Positions 1-11,976 of a stretch of 64,000 nt of DNA are shown one piece after another; positions within the stretch are counted from its first letter, which is position 1, and every line of letters begins with the position of its first letter. The notes under the pieces are model-generated. The model was not told the DNA's origin, did no database searches, and saw nothing but the letters and a program-made list of their open reading frames with translations. The position numbers and the translations under genes were made by a program. The stretch covers positions 36,018 through 100,017 of the forward strand of contig NW_025955112.1 in NCBI RefSeq assembly GCF_022376445.1. The letters run 5' to 3'. Source of the DNA: Fomitopsis serialis. Its lineage: Eukaryota > Basidiomycota > Agaricomycetes > Polyporales > Fomitopsidaceae.

Positions 1-799
1 TGTGACAGTATACCGCTACAATTGTACAGCTAGACATGGACAGGGTCAAAGATCGAGAGCGGCGGTGTGAGAGTCTGAATCAGTGTTGCGGCCAATGTCG
101 CGGACGAGGAAGCCCGGGTTCAGTGCAGTGTCGTAGAAGAATAGAGTGGAGACATACTTGCCATCCGGGCCTTTATTGTATTTTGAAGCTTGAGCTTGTA
201 GCCTGGGCCTGAGGCCTTGACTCTTGAGCTTGAGCTTCTCAATAGGGTTGCGTGACGTCCGTCACGTGGGCGCGTCTTCGGGTGGGCGCGTCGCGCGTCG
301 CGATACCGGGCGCTCATAATGTATGTATGACTACAACCAGCGATACAGTGGACCCGTCGGACAGCCGGTTGAATTTCGGGTGCTTTTGAGGTTCGTACAA
401 ATGCCTTCAATACCTCGCTTTCGTGCTGCTATGTTGATATACTGTCTTAAACCAAAGCATGGTGCTAGTACACTCACTCATCAGCCGCGGCGATTTGTCG
501 ACGCCATTATCTATTACATTGGGCGAGCCGCGTAGACAAATGTTGAGCCGCGGGCCGCAGGTCCTAGTACGTTGGGTACTCTCTATCTGCGCATCTGCGA
601 GACTGAGTTCTATTTAGCGACGAGGACTGTATAGGAAGCGAATAGCACATCGCACCACTCTGCGCGCCTCGTAGCCTTCATTCCGGTCGGTAGTATAAGT
701 GCATCTTAAAACTCAGCAGACACATCCTCGGACTCACCTCCAAGCTATAACAGCACATTGATACCCTCTCGCCGCCCAGGTAACCACTGACCCAGCGAA
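1..799. other. Intergenic, upstream of F-box gene
   Basis: I see no supportable gene. The stretch at 251-267 contains a short inverted repeat (cgtgac / gtcacg) that runs into a CACGTG E-box-like core, and 180-240 repeats a ttgagctt motif. The last part is the presumed promoter and 5' leader of the F-box gene starting at 800. Confidence 0.5.
694..699 (+). promoter_or_regulatory. Possible TATA box of F-box gene
   Basis: TATAAG lies about 105 bases before the ATG at 800. Its position would fit a short leader. The assignment rests on motif and distance only. Confidence 0.3.
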
Positions 800-2297
800 A
801 TGTCCATCGTCAGCGTTCCTGTGGAGATACTCGAGGACATCGTGTCCTACCTGTCCGGGAACGACATCCTCAAGTTTGCTTCCACCTGCCGGGCAGCATA
901 TGCTTGCGCGTTGCCCACAATACTTAGGGACGTTTCCTTGGGCCACCGCACCAAGAAAGAGGTCGGCGAACAGCTGCGCTCGTTTTGCTACTGCGTCTTG
1001 GCCGACCTTCCGCAGCGGGCGTCCTATATCAGGACGTTGACCTTCGGAGCGCTTACCATCCAGGACGGCAAGGACACATGCACGAAACAGGACTACGTGT
1101 TGGCGGACCACGTCGCGCGCATCATATCGCTTGCGACAGGGTTACGCGTACTGGTGGTGGATGGTGCAGAACGTCTGTTCTCCAGCGCACCCTCCCAGGT
1201 CACCGAGGCGATCACCTCACTCAAGAACCTCTCCGAGATTCACCTCGAGGGATACGCCGGCCCTCATGCGCTGCGTGTGCTCGCTGAGATGCACAGTCGA
1301 CCAACGGTTGTCAGGTTGACCTCCTTCGACGCGCCGACGTGCTACCTCGTCCCCGGGCGCGACCGCCTCCTGCACAACTTCACGCAGTCCCTCGTGCGCC
1401 TCACCCTCGTCAACAACCACGACCTCGTCCAGGCGCTCGAGCCCACCCGGTGTGGCCGGCTGTCAAGCACCTCACGCTCGGTGGCGTGCGAGACGCCGCG
1501 AGCCTGCCCGCCCTCGCGCGCGCGTTTCCGGAGGTGCGGCAGCTGGAGGTGTGCGCACGGTGCACCGAGGAGAAGGTCGGACGCGATCTCTGGACGCGCC
1601 TGGAGTCCGTCTCGCTCGATCGCCCCGTCCCGCTCTGTCGCCCCGTCCCGCATGTGGAGCTCGTTGGCGCGGAGTGGGTGGAAGAGCAGTTCGGACTCGC
1701 CCTCGAGACGATGGCAGGGATGGCGCCGACGACGCTGACGTGCCGGGACGTGGATCTGTCACTGGACCATTGGGCGGTAGCGCAGCTGGTGAAGTCCGTG
1801 GCGCGGAGCGTCAGGTGTGTCAGGTTTGTGTGCACGGACAAGGTGCGGTCGCAGAGAGGGGTCCGAGCCGGAGCCTACAGTTTGGGAGGGCCTTCTAGCG
1901 TCGAGAATTGGTTGGATGTGAGTGGGTTGGTTTGACTGATGGAACGCTGGCTGACCTGGGTCGCGTCAATGCAGGACACCATATCAACACCCTTGGTAGG
2001 GCGCCTTTGAACGCCGTTGTCGTCCCTGTGGATGATACATGCACTGATACCCCCGGCGACGAGAACTGGGCGTATTCCAGCGCAAAGAACATATTAGCGA
2101 TGCTGGACTTAGCCTATGGGATCGCAGAGCGGATCTCTACCCTGCTCTATGTCGGGCTGGATACAGGCGAGCGTTCCTCACACAGGACGAGGTGGTACAA
2201 GGTCGTGTCACGAGACCCCGACCACCTCGATATCAAACGACTGAGGGAGTGTGAGAGCAGGGAGGTTGAGGGGATGTTTGCAGGATCTTCTGATTAG
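800..2297 (+). CDS. F-box domain protein (frame-disrupted in this sequence)
   Basis: An N-terminal F-box is visible in the first 45 residues: VPVEILEDIVSYLSGNDILK followed by FASTCRAAYACALP, matching the P-x-E-[IL]-x(3)-I-x(2)-L pattern. F-box proteins normally bridge a substrate to the Skp1-cullin ubiquitin ligase; the leucine-rich remainder (LTFGAL, VKHLTLGGV, VRQLEVC) fits the substrate-binding part typical of basidiomycete F-box families. The ATG at 800 sits directly before the F-box. Coding runs in one frame to about 1440, then clearly continues one frame back (WPAVKHLTLGGVRDAASL), which needs one missing base near 1440-1455. A further segment, about 1975-2297, lies in the third frame behind a plausible gtgagt...gcag intron (1918-1974) whose phase does not fit exactly. 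Given similar one-base losses in essential genes nearby, sequence error is likelier than decay. Confidence 0.75.
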
Positions 2298-2502
2298 GAC
2301 CATTCATTCCGTGGGCTGGTTGCAGTATAGATAGAGTTTAACGTGGACTTCTAGACTGGGGAAAGGGCGCGCCCCGGTGTCACCGGGCTTGCTATGTATA
2401 CATAGTGTCCAAGTTGTAATTAGTGTCTGACAATACTTAGACTTTCTCATCATCGCACCTTCGACCAATACTTACTCGTTGATGTGGCAAGACACCTACG
2501 CG

Positions 2503-4248
2503 TCACTCCGTTCCAATGTAAAAGATAACGACCTCCCTCCCTACCCCAGCGGCTATCCTCGGGATAGTCTTCCCCGCCAGCCAGTCGAACGTGCGGACGT
2601 ATTGAGGATGAGGTGCGATGCCCAGAACGGTCGGCACGGCGTTGATGTAGTTGGCGTTGTGCAGGTGGATGGCGGCACCCTTTGCAGGAGAGCCGCTCGC
2701 AATGGCGAAATACTCATGGTAGGTGGGGCACCATCTGTCCATGTCAGAGAAGGCGCGTGAGTGAGTGATGAGCGAGCGGATGCAAAGCTAAGAACGTACC
2801 GAAAGAGCGTGCTGCCCTCGGGAAAGCTCGCGCCCGTGACGGTGGGTTTGCCGCCTTGGAGGTCCCCATATCCCAGATGGAGAATCTTGAACCGTAGACA
2901 GCGCCGACGCTGTCCGCAAAATGCATTCACTCAGGTTCTGCGGGAAAGGGGGAGGGAGACAGAGACGCTCACGTGTCTACGGAGTCCCTCCGCCATGACA
3001 CCGACCCTGTCCACCTAGACTTCACCCCAATCACAGGGCTCGCCAGCGCCCTCGGCTCGATGAGCTCGACCACGCTCGAGTTCTTCCACGCGTCGTGCTC
3101 GTTCTCCTCCCACTCTGTGCGCCAGTCTGTGAGGAAGATTGAACCGCGGCAGTCGGAGACGAGCAATTCCTTGCTCGTGGTGGGGTGCGAGTTGACGGAG
3201 GTGAGCGGGTGCGGGAAGGCAACCACGTATACTGTGGGTTGCGGTCGGCTCGAGACCCCGTCTTCGTCAAGTGGGGAGGGGGGGAGACAATGTTGATCGA
3301 AGGATTGAGGTCCCAGACCATAAGAAGTTTATCATCTGATGTTGGCAAGAGGAGCGTGGTCAGGGACATACGAATCAGAGCAGAAGGTCCGATCCACGGC
3401 GATTTCATCACCCTGTAGCTCGCGCGAGCCACAGGCGCATCACCTCCACTGCACTAGCAGCAAATTTACGAAGACATCCTCAAGCTCAAACTGGTCAGCA
3501 GGATCGGGAGCAAGGACAGCATACCTCAGTGAAAATTGCATGTCTGATGCGAAGCGAGCACAAGGGGAACATATTCCAAAGTCTTTGGAAGGTGTAGCAA
3601 GAGAGGAGTGGCGTGCTGCCACCGTGTGGTACGAAACAACGAACAACGCATTACTTGTTTGATGTGGCCAAGAACACGTTGTGTAGCACGCCGTGGATCG
3701 GGTTCTCGAACAGAGTGCTGGGACTCTGCTTACCTGACACTGTTGCTAATATCTTGAGCTTTCCTCGCCGTGTCCTCCGCAGAAGGTCATGTCGTTGACC
3801 TTGCCATGATGGCCAGTCATGCCTCCGCCGAACTGGAAGATGTGCTCGTCATCCCCGGACGATTTTGAAAGGAGAAAGAGTTCGCGGTCGGCTCCAGCGC
3901 GGCTAGTCTGTCAAACGAAGTGCAGTCAGACGGAAGGATGGACGGAGGTAATGTGGCGCGTACTCGATTGACCAGACGTCGCTAACTGAAGGTGAGGTGA
4001 CTTTGGATGACCATGCAAGAGCAGTGATACGGGTACCAATGTGGAAGCTAGCAATGCATTTGCACAACTCTGATGTCTAACTGAATCCAATCAACGTCCG
4101 GATATTAACCATGAACGCGTCCACTTACTACCATTAGAACCTCCACCGAATGTGCACCACCCACGGCAAGTAGGTCGGTCCCGTCTTCGTGGTAGCATGC
4201 GCGCACCACGTATACTTCTGTTCCGTGTGTGTAGCGCACGTCGGCCAT
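2503..4248 (-). CDS. NUP37: Nucleoporin Nup37-like WD40 protein
   Basis: This is a multi-exon minus-strand gene encoding a WD40 beta-propeller. The start at 4248 gives MADVRYTHGTEVYVVR followed by DLLAVGGAHSVEVLMV, which parallels the first blade of animal Nup37 (an acidic/aromatic segment, then a L-I-A-Y-G-G strand). Later blades are readable in separate exons: DDKLLMVWDLNPS, KELLVSDCRGSIFLTDWRTE, VGAVYGSRFSIWDM, and the C-terminal blade ending GVGREVVIFYIGTE at the stop near 2503. The order and spacing match Nup37 throughout. Nup37 is a peripheral member of the Nup107-160 (Y) complex, docking on Nup120/Nup160 in the nuclear pore scaffold. Yeast lacks it but many filamentous fungi keep it. 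The assignment rests on remembered family resemblance, so another small WD40 protein remains possible. The gene converges on the F-box gene, 205 bases away. Confidence 0.72.
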
Positions 4249-4952
4249 GGCTGATAGCAGGCTGACGCAGAAAGTGCGATGGAAATGCAAGAATCTGAAC
4301 AAGAACGCGGGATCAGGCAACACGAAGGCTATTTGGCTCTATTTACTTTGAGTGGCTGTCCGCAAAATCGCGGTCGTCGGATCCAGACCTCCGAGTCGAG
4401 AACAAGTTTCCACACTCTCCGTATACATAGTGATAGATGTCAATCCATGTAAAAATCTCATGGTGAGAGCTCTGTCAGTTTGTTGCTTTGACAAACAGAA
4501 GAAATGTACTGGGAAAAGTTGCTTCTGATGAGATGATATGGCCAATATGAAATGTCCATAGCATCCATTCGACATACAGTATCATCCTTATAAAGAGTAG
4601 CAAGCTGTTGGGGTGACTGCCTCGTTGAAGTTTAATCGTGGCATCGCACAGGCGGGTATGTACTACTTACAAATAAATACGCTTGCACACGAACTTCGCG
4701 CCACAGACGCGTTTCATCCATCACGTGAACGCGTGCCACGCATTTCCCCAGTCGTCGTAACGGCTGCACTGGCACGGAGGCAACGGTGCATAATATTGGC
4801 TTGTCCGGAACACACGTATGCTGTAATGTAAGGTCCTACACCATCATTGATTGAGCCCTGGAACTGACAGTGATTTTTCAGATCTATACAAGGCACTGCA
4901 CTCGGCAATACACAAGACTCGAGTCGCTTTTAGCACATCGAGACCTACTTAT

Positions 4953-5132
4953 ATGACAAGTAAAGGGAAATACAAGTCACGAACCAAGCCACGCTCGAAG
5001 CGAAGATCAGCGGCTCAGGAGGCAGCGAGAGCACGAGCCGTGGAAGTGCGTCGCAGGAACGCGAAGGAGAAGAAGATATTGCCCGTGGACGCGCCACCGT
5101 CGCAAGGGCATCCTGAGGGCAATGGACAATGA
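4953..5132 (+). CDS. Possible small highly basic protein, or last exon of one
   Basis: A 59-codon frame starts at an ATG (4953) and ends in TGA (5132). It is extremely rich in Lys and Arg (KGKYKSRTKPRSKRRSAAQE, then ARARAVEVRRRNAKEKK) and would suit a nucleolar or nucleic-acid-binding tail. The same frame is open upstream to a tttttcag acceptor-like site near 4880, so this may be the terminal exon of a slightly larger gene. I recognise no family. GC-rich fungal DNA can produce Arg-rich frames by chance, so support is weak. Confidence 0.25.
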   Translation: MTSKGKYKSRTKPRSKRRSAAQEAARARAVEVRRRNAKEKKILPVDAPPSQGHPEGNGQ

Positions 5133-6162
5133 CAGGCATTCAGAGGCAAGGTAAGGGCTGCATCTATAATACCAAACCGTACACAGAAGCTCACCAACGA
5201 AGCAATCTAGGCATTCGTTTCATTACACGGGTGAGTTGTCAGTGCACGCCCCAGAGTTTTCGCGTATGGCTGTAAATTGGAGATCACTGGACGTTCGTCA
5301 CCCGTGAATCGATCATGTCCTACAAATCTAAGGTACCCACAGATGTTTTGTGAACTGGAGTCAACGCCATTCTGTCGACGCTACGCGCGCTGAGCATATG
5401 GCTTCCGAGTCAAGAAGACTAGACGGACCCTGTGCCGCCTTGCACGACGGACTTGCTGCCATCTGGTGCGTCGGCCGCATATGTTTCGTCGTAATCAACG
5501 AGAGTCTGTACACAAGTGCACACTCACTGACTCAGGCGGCCGATCTCAGAAGATAGATAGTAGGTTTCATAACGTCCAGAGACGAGTCGGCAGATTATCT
5601 GACGGCGAGAAATAGGGCTGAACTTTCCTGGCATAGACTGGGCAGAGACATGCATATTTCATACTCTGAGAACGCTTCTATGCCGGTGCTCTACACCCCA
5701 CCCTCTGCCTTTACAAACAGGTGGTGAGATTTGCCTTGGGAGAAGATCTCGATCGATGCTCAAGCGTTCATAGGCTATGCAAGCTTATACCGCGAGGCCG
5801 AGATAGGGTGTGTGTCAATCAGTGCTTGGATCTCCCTCGACACATCCTGTTGTAGGCGTCACATCGTTGGTGAACAGATGGCTCTCATCCCGGGGAACAG
5901 AGTCAGATAGACCTAGCACACGAGCTACGATGAGATTGAGCCAAGATTGAATATTGAATATTGAGCGGCGCACGAGCGGGCTCCCATGAATAGCGGTGAC
6001 GACACTTACCTTCCAGCTGGCCTCAGGCGCACTGGGCGCAGAGCAATGCACACGGAGACGGAAGCATTTTGCCTCGTGATGAAGGGCAGAACTTGCATTC
6101 AACGCACGTTCCGGAAAGGGTCGTCTTCGCTGCCAGAGAAAACGCGGCGATGCCGTATAGGC

Positions 6163-6169
6163 TATATAA
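6163..6169 (+). promoter_or_regulatory. TATA box of ABC transporter gene
   Basis: TATATAA sits about 140 bases before the ATG at 6307. With transcription starting some 30 bases downstream, the leader would be near 110 bases. This favours the 6307 start over the later in-frame ATG at 6793. Confidence 0.45.
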
Positions 6170-6306
6170 CACGGAGACCCTCGTACCTCCTTTCTCACCG
6201 CCTCTTGTTCCCGTCCATCACCCCGCTTGCCACTGTGTATTCTAGACGCTGTACCTTCCGTCTTTGCTGCTGTCATGAGTGAACTGACAAGTTCCGGACC
6301 GCAAAC

Positions 6307-9300
6307 ATGCCTCACCGACGTTCGACCGAACAGCCCGGCGAGATCGAGCCTTGGCCACCGCTTGAGAGCTCCGAGCTGTGGGTACTTGCATGTTCTATGG
6401 TGAGATATGGACCTGTTCTATTGTACACGTTGTGAGCCAAGTGCGAGCTGATTGTGTCCCAAGTGATACCCGTTTGCGACGGCTTCCGAGTGAGAGCGGC
6501 GAGCGCCGTATGTTGCAAGGCGTCTGTCATGTACGAGGGGCCGAGAGTGGTTACGGGAGCCCTTCAAGCTTCACAGCCTGCACATGGCCGCCCAGCGCCG
6601 CCCAAGATGCGGCAGCCAGCCTTCCCTATCGAGATTGCCCGACGGGAGTATATCTACGCGAAAAGAATGTCCCGGTTACTCCTGAGCTACTTAACCGACT
6701 TAGACTCTTGACGAGTCTCGAGACAAGCGCCTCCTCCTCGCCTTCATCTGTTTCCGTGACGATCCTCTCTGCAGCAGCCTGTATTCGTGGGCATGCCTAT
6801 GGACAGCGAGGCCACTCAGAATGCGCGCGACGAGCAAGACCGCGCGAATGACCTCCACCTCGTCTCCTACACCCTCCTCGTCCAGTCGCTGACCATCCAG
6901 GCTCCGCCACCGGGCGTCCCCCTTCCGCTTCCAATCCCTGTGGAACTTCCACCAGGCATCGCGAGGCGTATTCTCGGTCCTAATTCTGTGCAAGAACCGC
7001 AGTTACTATTGGAAGATGTGAGCTTGGAGTGCAAGCCCGGAGAGGTCCTCGCTATGTGAGTGCTGCTTGAAGGAGTCGGCTTACAGCTGTTGTAGAGACG
7101 ATAGGCCAGCCTGCACTGGGGTGTGTGTGGAGCTGGGGTTTGGGCCGACGGTCGCCGTGAGCGAGACTTATGTCAAAGTCGAGCTAGAGAACATATCTGA
7201 GCGACAACGGTGGGTGCGTGACTTCGCCAACCGTCGGCCATCTCGCCAGCCATCACCCCGCGCCACACACCCCCGCGCGCGAGCGGTGTATCATTTCTAC
7301 AACAGCTGTAACGGAACGCGCTCTACTCACCGACCGACGCCATCTGCACAGAATCGGTGCGAGTGGGTCCGGCAAGTCCACTCTGCTTAATGCAATCGGT
7401 AGGCGCACTGGCGGCCTGAAGACCCTTGCTGGCTCTGTCACCATTCACCCCACTTCCGCCACAAGGATCAAGGTGGCAGATGCAATCGGCTTCGTGCCAC
7501 AGGACGATCTCCTTCTCTCATGCTTGACCGTTCGTGAGACCCTCCGGTTTGCAGCTGGCGGGAACAATGAGGCAGTGGAGAGGACCATCGGGGAGCTTGG
7601 TCTACAGAAAGCAGCGGATACGCTGGTCGGCGGAGGATCGTCAGGTAAGAAAGGTATCTCGGGTGGCGAGCGGAGAAGGTGAGCTCTCTGAGTCCCATGT
7701 CTCGTGCGCATCCATCCCGGGTTTCGTACTACATTGGGTGGCTGAATCCCGGTTCAAAACGTGATATTGACAATGATTCATTAGGCTTTCGATTGGCTGT
7801 GTACTCGTACGGCAACCAAGCGTTCTCATCCTAGACGAACCGTAAGTAGCCTTCCTCCGTCTCCCTACCAACCCTCCAACACTCACACACAGCACAACCG
7901 GCCTCGACACCACCGCGGCCTTCTCCGTCCTTTCCCTGCTGTCCTCCCTCGCGCGGCGGAACCGCACCGTGATCATGTCCATCCACCAGCCGCGCTCCGA
8001 CGCCTACCCGCTCTTCGACCGGCTCTGCCTCCTCTCGCACGGGCGCGTCGTCTACTCCGGGCTCCGCCGCGACGTCCTCCCCTGGTTCGCGGATCTCGGA
8101 TACACGTGCCCGCCGCAGACGAACCCGCTCGACTTCTTGATCGACGTGAGCGCGGTGGACTCACGGGACGAGGATGCGGAGAGGGCGAGCCAGGCGCGGG
8201 TGGATCGGCTGAAGAGCGCGTGGGCAGAGAGGGAGAAGATGAACGAGGAGGGCGATAAGGGGGAGACCAAGGGGGCCGGCGAGGACGTGAACGTGGGCGC
8301 GGACAAGGGGAGGAAATCGAATCGGCCGGGCTTCGTCAAGCAGGTCGTCGTACTGACTAATCGGGCGATGAAGAACGTGTATCGGGATAATGGGCTGCTC
8401 CTGGGTTTCCTGCTGCAGGTTGCTGTGATCGGCGTCATGGCAGGTTGGTCTCTCGCTCAATTATGCAAATCACAAGGGGTGCTGTTGATGCTGACGGTGT
8501 CGTCGTCGTTCAGGTTTGACTTTCTTCAATCCGCCCGAGACCCCCGCCGGCATACAGACGCTTAAGACGGTTTACTACCAGGGGGTCGTTATGTTCTTCT
8601 ATTTATCCTTTATACTCTATATCTACATAGACTGCGGGCAGCTCGTGGTATTTGATCGCGAGCGCGAGGTGTGTTTCGATAATACGGCTCAATGCGTCCA
8701 AGACTGCTTACACAGGGTTAGGATCGACTATATGACGTGCTCCCCTGGGTGTGCAGTCATCTGCTCGCCTTCCTGCCCATCAACATTATCGCACCAACCC
8801 TATATGCTATAATCCTCTACTTCATGTAAGTCTGTTAGATTCCATTTGATCACATCGTATGCTCATAAACTCCTGTTAGGTGCGGCTTCCGCCACGATAA
8901 TCTCGCGAGAAACCTATTCATATTCATCGGCAATGTACGTCTACCATCATTTGCATCATCAGGCGCGCTCACATTATATGCAGTGCATACTGCAACAGCA
9001 CGGCTCATTCGCCTATGCCCTCCTAGCGGCCTCCATCGACCGTAATTTTGCTCAGGCATCCCTGATCGCGAATGGATTGTCCATCGCCATGTTTCTGAGC
9101 GCGGGGTACCTGATCGTGAACCTCCCTGCGTATATTGGTTGGATGAAATGGCTGTCGCCGTACTTCGTATGTATCTCCCATGGCCCATCGCCCGCATCAC
9201 TGATGCGTGAGGTCTCACAGTATGGCTTCAGATGGACAGCAATCACCCAATTCCGAGGTAGAGTCTTCTCGTGTTCAGGCATCGAAGGCGTCCAACGGTA

Positions 9301-11976
9301 CAAATCCCCTGCTCTACCACGCGATTACCTTGTCTCAGTTGCCGGTGTCTTTTTTAGAAATCAGTGCATCGGAGACAATGTCCTCGTCGGCCTCCGGTTC
9401 AACCTCAACACACCCCTCTGGGTCTACCCCCTCGGTATAGTCGGCTTCATCCTCGTCGTCCTCGGCATGGCCGTGTGTACCCTCTTCCCTCTCCCCTACC
9501 TGCCTCTCACTAACCAGCTCCCTCCTCCCCATATAGATTGCCCTCCTTCAGTTCTACCACCCCGGCGGAGTGAAGCACGCGAAGAACAAACTCTCCTCTT
9601 CAGAGCGGCCTAAGAAACCCGCGAAGGTCGAGGAGGTGGAGGCGCCCACGCGCGAGCGGGTCGACGTGGAGCTGAAGGACATGGGCATCATCGTTAAGGG
9701 CGGGCTTCTCTTGGGCACCGCTAGTAAGAGTATTTTGGACGGTGTGGATGTGACGTTTAGGCCTGGGCGGTTGACGGTCGTGCTGGGGCCGTCGGGTGCG
9801 GGAAAGGCATGCGCGTTCTTGCGGGTCGGCGCGGTCGCTGACGATGTTCGCATTATAGAGCTCGTTGTTGGAGGCGATGGCAGGTCAGCTGCCGCCGTCA
9901 CGCTTCTCTGTGGCAGGTTCTATCCTCTTCAATGGTCGGCCTACCTCCTCAGGCCACAGTGAGCAGGTCGCGTTTGTGCAGCAGAGCGACCAATGGCTCT
10001 TGCCTGCACTCACTGTACGTCAATTTTCTGTATTGTTGCCTGCAGGTTCGTTGATACCGTGCGCTGTAGATTAGAGAGACCCTGCACTACGCTGCGGAGC
10101 TTCAGCTGCGCGGTATGACCAAGCCCGCGAAGAGAGAGCGCGCGGAAGATGTCATGAGGGCAATGGGCCTCACGCCTGTTGCAGACCACGTTGTCGGTGG
10201 TGAGGTTCGTCGGTCCCGATATCTATCGAGCGCACTGCCTGATGACTTCGCAGACGGTCAAGGGTATTAGCGGTGGTGAGAAACGTCGCCTAGCGCTCGC
10301 TGTCCAGCTGCTCGCAGATCCCTCCGTGCTTCTCGCCGACGAACCCACCTCCGGCCTTGACGCGTTTTCCGCGCTCTCGGTAATCGACGCCCTCCGTGCG
10401 CTCGCGCGTTCCGGCCGCACAGTCGTAGCCTCTGTGCACCAGCCGCGCTCGGAGGTCTGGACGCAGGTGGACGACGTAGTCGTGCTCGCCGCAGGTGGGA
10501 AGGTAGTGTACGCAGGCGACAAGAACGGCGTCGTCGACTGGGTGGACGGCGTCAGCGGCGTTCAGATGCCCGATTGGTGGAACCCCGCGGACTGGGTCGT
10601 GGATGCTGTGTGTGGAGAGGGTCGAGATGCGCTGGTCCAAGCGTGGCAGAAGGACCACGAGCTCAAGAAGGCGGAGGAGGACGCCCCTTTGTCTGATGCG
10701 TTGTCCACGCCGAGCGGCCATGCGGTGGGTGTGCCAAAGAGGAGCGCGTCGGAGTATGCGCTGCCGGTGGTGCTCAGTCGCAGCTGGAAGAACCTGAGGA
10801 GACAACAGGACGTCTTCGTGGCGCGGCTTGCGAATCCTCCATTCCTTGTCTTGATCTTTTGGATGTTCTTTTTGCGGCTCGGGCACGGGCCTGCGAGTGC
10901 ACAGGATAGGATCGGACTGTTGATGGAGAACAGCGCTATGCCGTTTGTCGGTGAGTGATAGATGTCTTTCAATGGTAGAGAGAAATACTGAGCAGACATC
11001 AGGGATGCTTGCGTCTATTGCTATATACCCTGCTGAACGAGACGCGTTCTACAGGTGTGTGATGCTTGCTCTCAGGCATGGCTGGCTATAACGTACCATG
11101 TATAGGGAATACAAGAACCCTGCTTCCCGTTATAGTGCCGCTACCTTCATCATGTCGTACACGATTCAGGAAGTCCCTATGCAATTTCTAGCTGCTATGG
11201 TCCGCCCATCTCACTGCATCGATGTTGAGTGATTGACGATCCAGTGATCCTCAGATATATTCAGTCATCATGATGGCGGGTATGGGCCTGCAGATCGACG
11301 CGCGGAGGTTCTTTGAGTTCTCGTTTGGTATTTTTGGCCTGGTCAGCTTTGGAGAAAGCATCGGGGTACGTTAATCTGCTAATTGAGGCTTGAACCTTGA
11401 AGGCTGATGCTGATGGTCGATTGTAGATCATTTTCTCCAGTACGTCGTGCTAGACGAGGATTGCCAGTATTCCGCTGACATTCTGCCATAGGCTGGGTGA
11501 TTAACGGAGGCCTCTCCGTATCGCTCGTTTCGTGCGCCTTGACAGTGCTTGCGCAGACGTGTGGGATTATCTCTGTCACGCTTCCTCGCTGGCTCGCAGT
11601 CATTTCCTGGGGTAGTGCGCTGACTTATCAAGCGTGAGCAAGCTGTATATCGCAAATGTATCCGGCGCATTGACACCGATATTGCTGTTGTTGCAGGCGT
11701 GTGGCCTTCATCAACGAGTTCAGCGGTTTGGTCTTCAACTGCACGCAGGAGCAGCTTGCCTCCGGAGAGTGCCTTGCAGGTGTGAAACCTCTTGCCGCGA
11801 TGCATGATCATGATCTGGGTCTGACGTCTATTGCAGCTACGGGAGAACAGTTGATCGAGACATTCGGTTTCAAAGATAGGAACACAGCAAAGTTCACCGC
11901 ACTCTTGCTTGTGATCTTGGTCATCTATAGACTGCTGGCATATGTGGCGGTTCGGGCAAGGGTGGCTCTCTTGTAA
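6307..11976 (+). CDS. Full-length ABCG (WHITE-type) transporter, Yol075c-like
   Basis: The gene encodes two fused half-transporters in ABCG order (NBD-TMD-NBD-TMD), with many introns. NBD1 has Walker A GASGSGKST (7356 on), Q-loop FVPQDD, signature ISGGE, Walker B VLILDEP and the H-loop SIHQPRSD. TMD1 follows at about 8330-9480, with segments such as GFLLQVAVIGVMAGW and LGIVGFILVVLGMAV. NBD2 has Walker A GPSGAGK-SS (split by an intron), FVQQSD, ISGGEKRRLALAVQLLADP, VLLADEPTSGLD and SVHQPRSE. TMD2 ends near the stop at 11976 (LLLVILVIYRLLAYVAVRAR). Full-length fused ABCG proteins of this layout resemble yeast Yol075c rather than PDR pumps, whose NBD1 is degenerate; both NBDs here look catalytically complete. 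Substrate is unknown. The first exon probably starts at 6307 (MPHRRSTEQPGEIEPWPPLE); the ATG at 6793 is the alternative. The intron before the first Walker A (7056-7351) is unusually long at 296 nt. Confidence 0.88.
9807..9858 (+). other. GC-AG intron splitting NBD2 Walker A
   Basis: Read straight through, the second P-loop is GPSGAGK followed by nonsense. Removing 52 nt from a GC donor (gcatgc after AAG) to the acceptor ATTATAG joins GPSGAGK to SSLLEAMAGQL in frame, restoring the mandatory Ser after Lys. No GT donor gives the same repair. Confidence 0.75.

Larger units (their letters stand above)
4249..6306. other. Intergenic between divergent NUP37 and ABCG genes
   Basis: About 2 kb lie between two divergent genes. 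Except for a possible short basic reading frame at 4953-5132, I see no coding pattern. The right end holds the ABC transporter's TATA-like box and leader. Reading frames on the minus strand at 5815-6315 show no recognisable composition. Confidence 0.4.

Noticed and set aside
1440..1455. Programmed frameshift in the first F-box gene
   Set aside because: No slippery heptamer is obvious and identical one-base losses occur in essential genes nearby, so a sequence error explains it better.
5815..6315. 166-codon minus-strand frame upstream of the ABC transporter
   Set aside because: No domain, no exon partners, and it covers the transporter's TATA box and leader.
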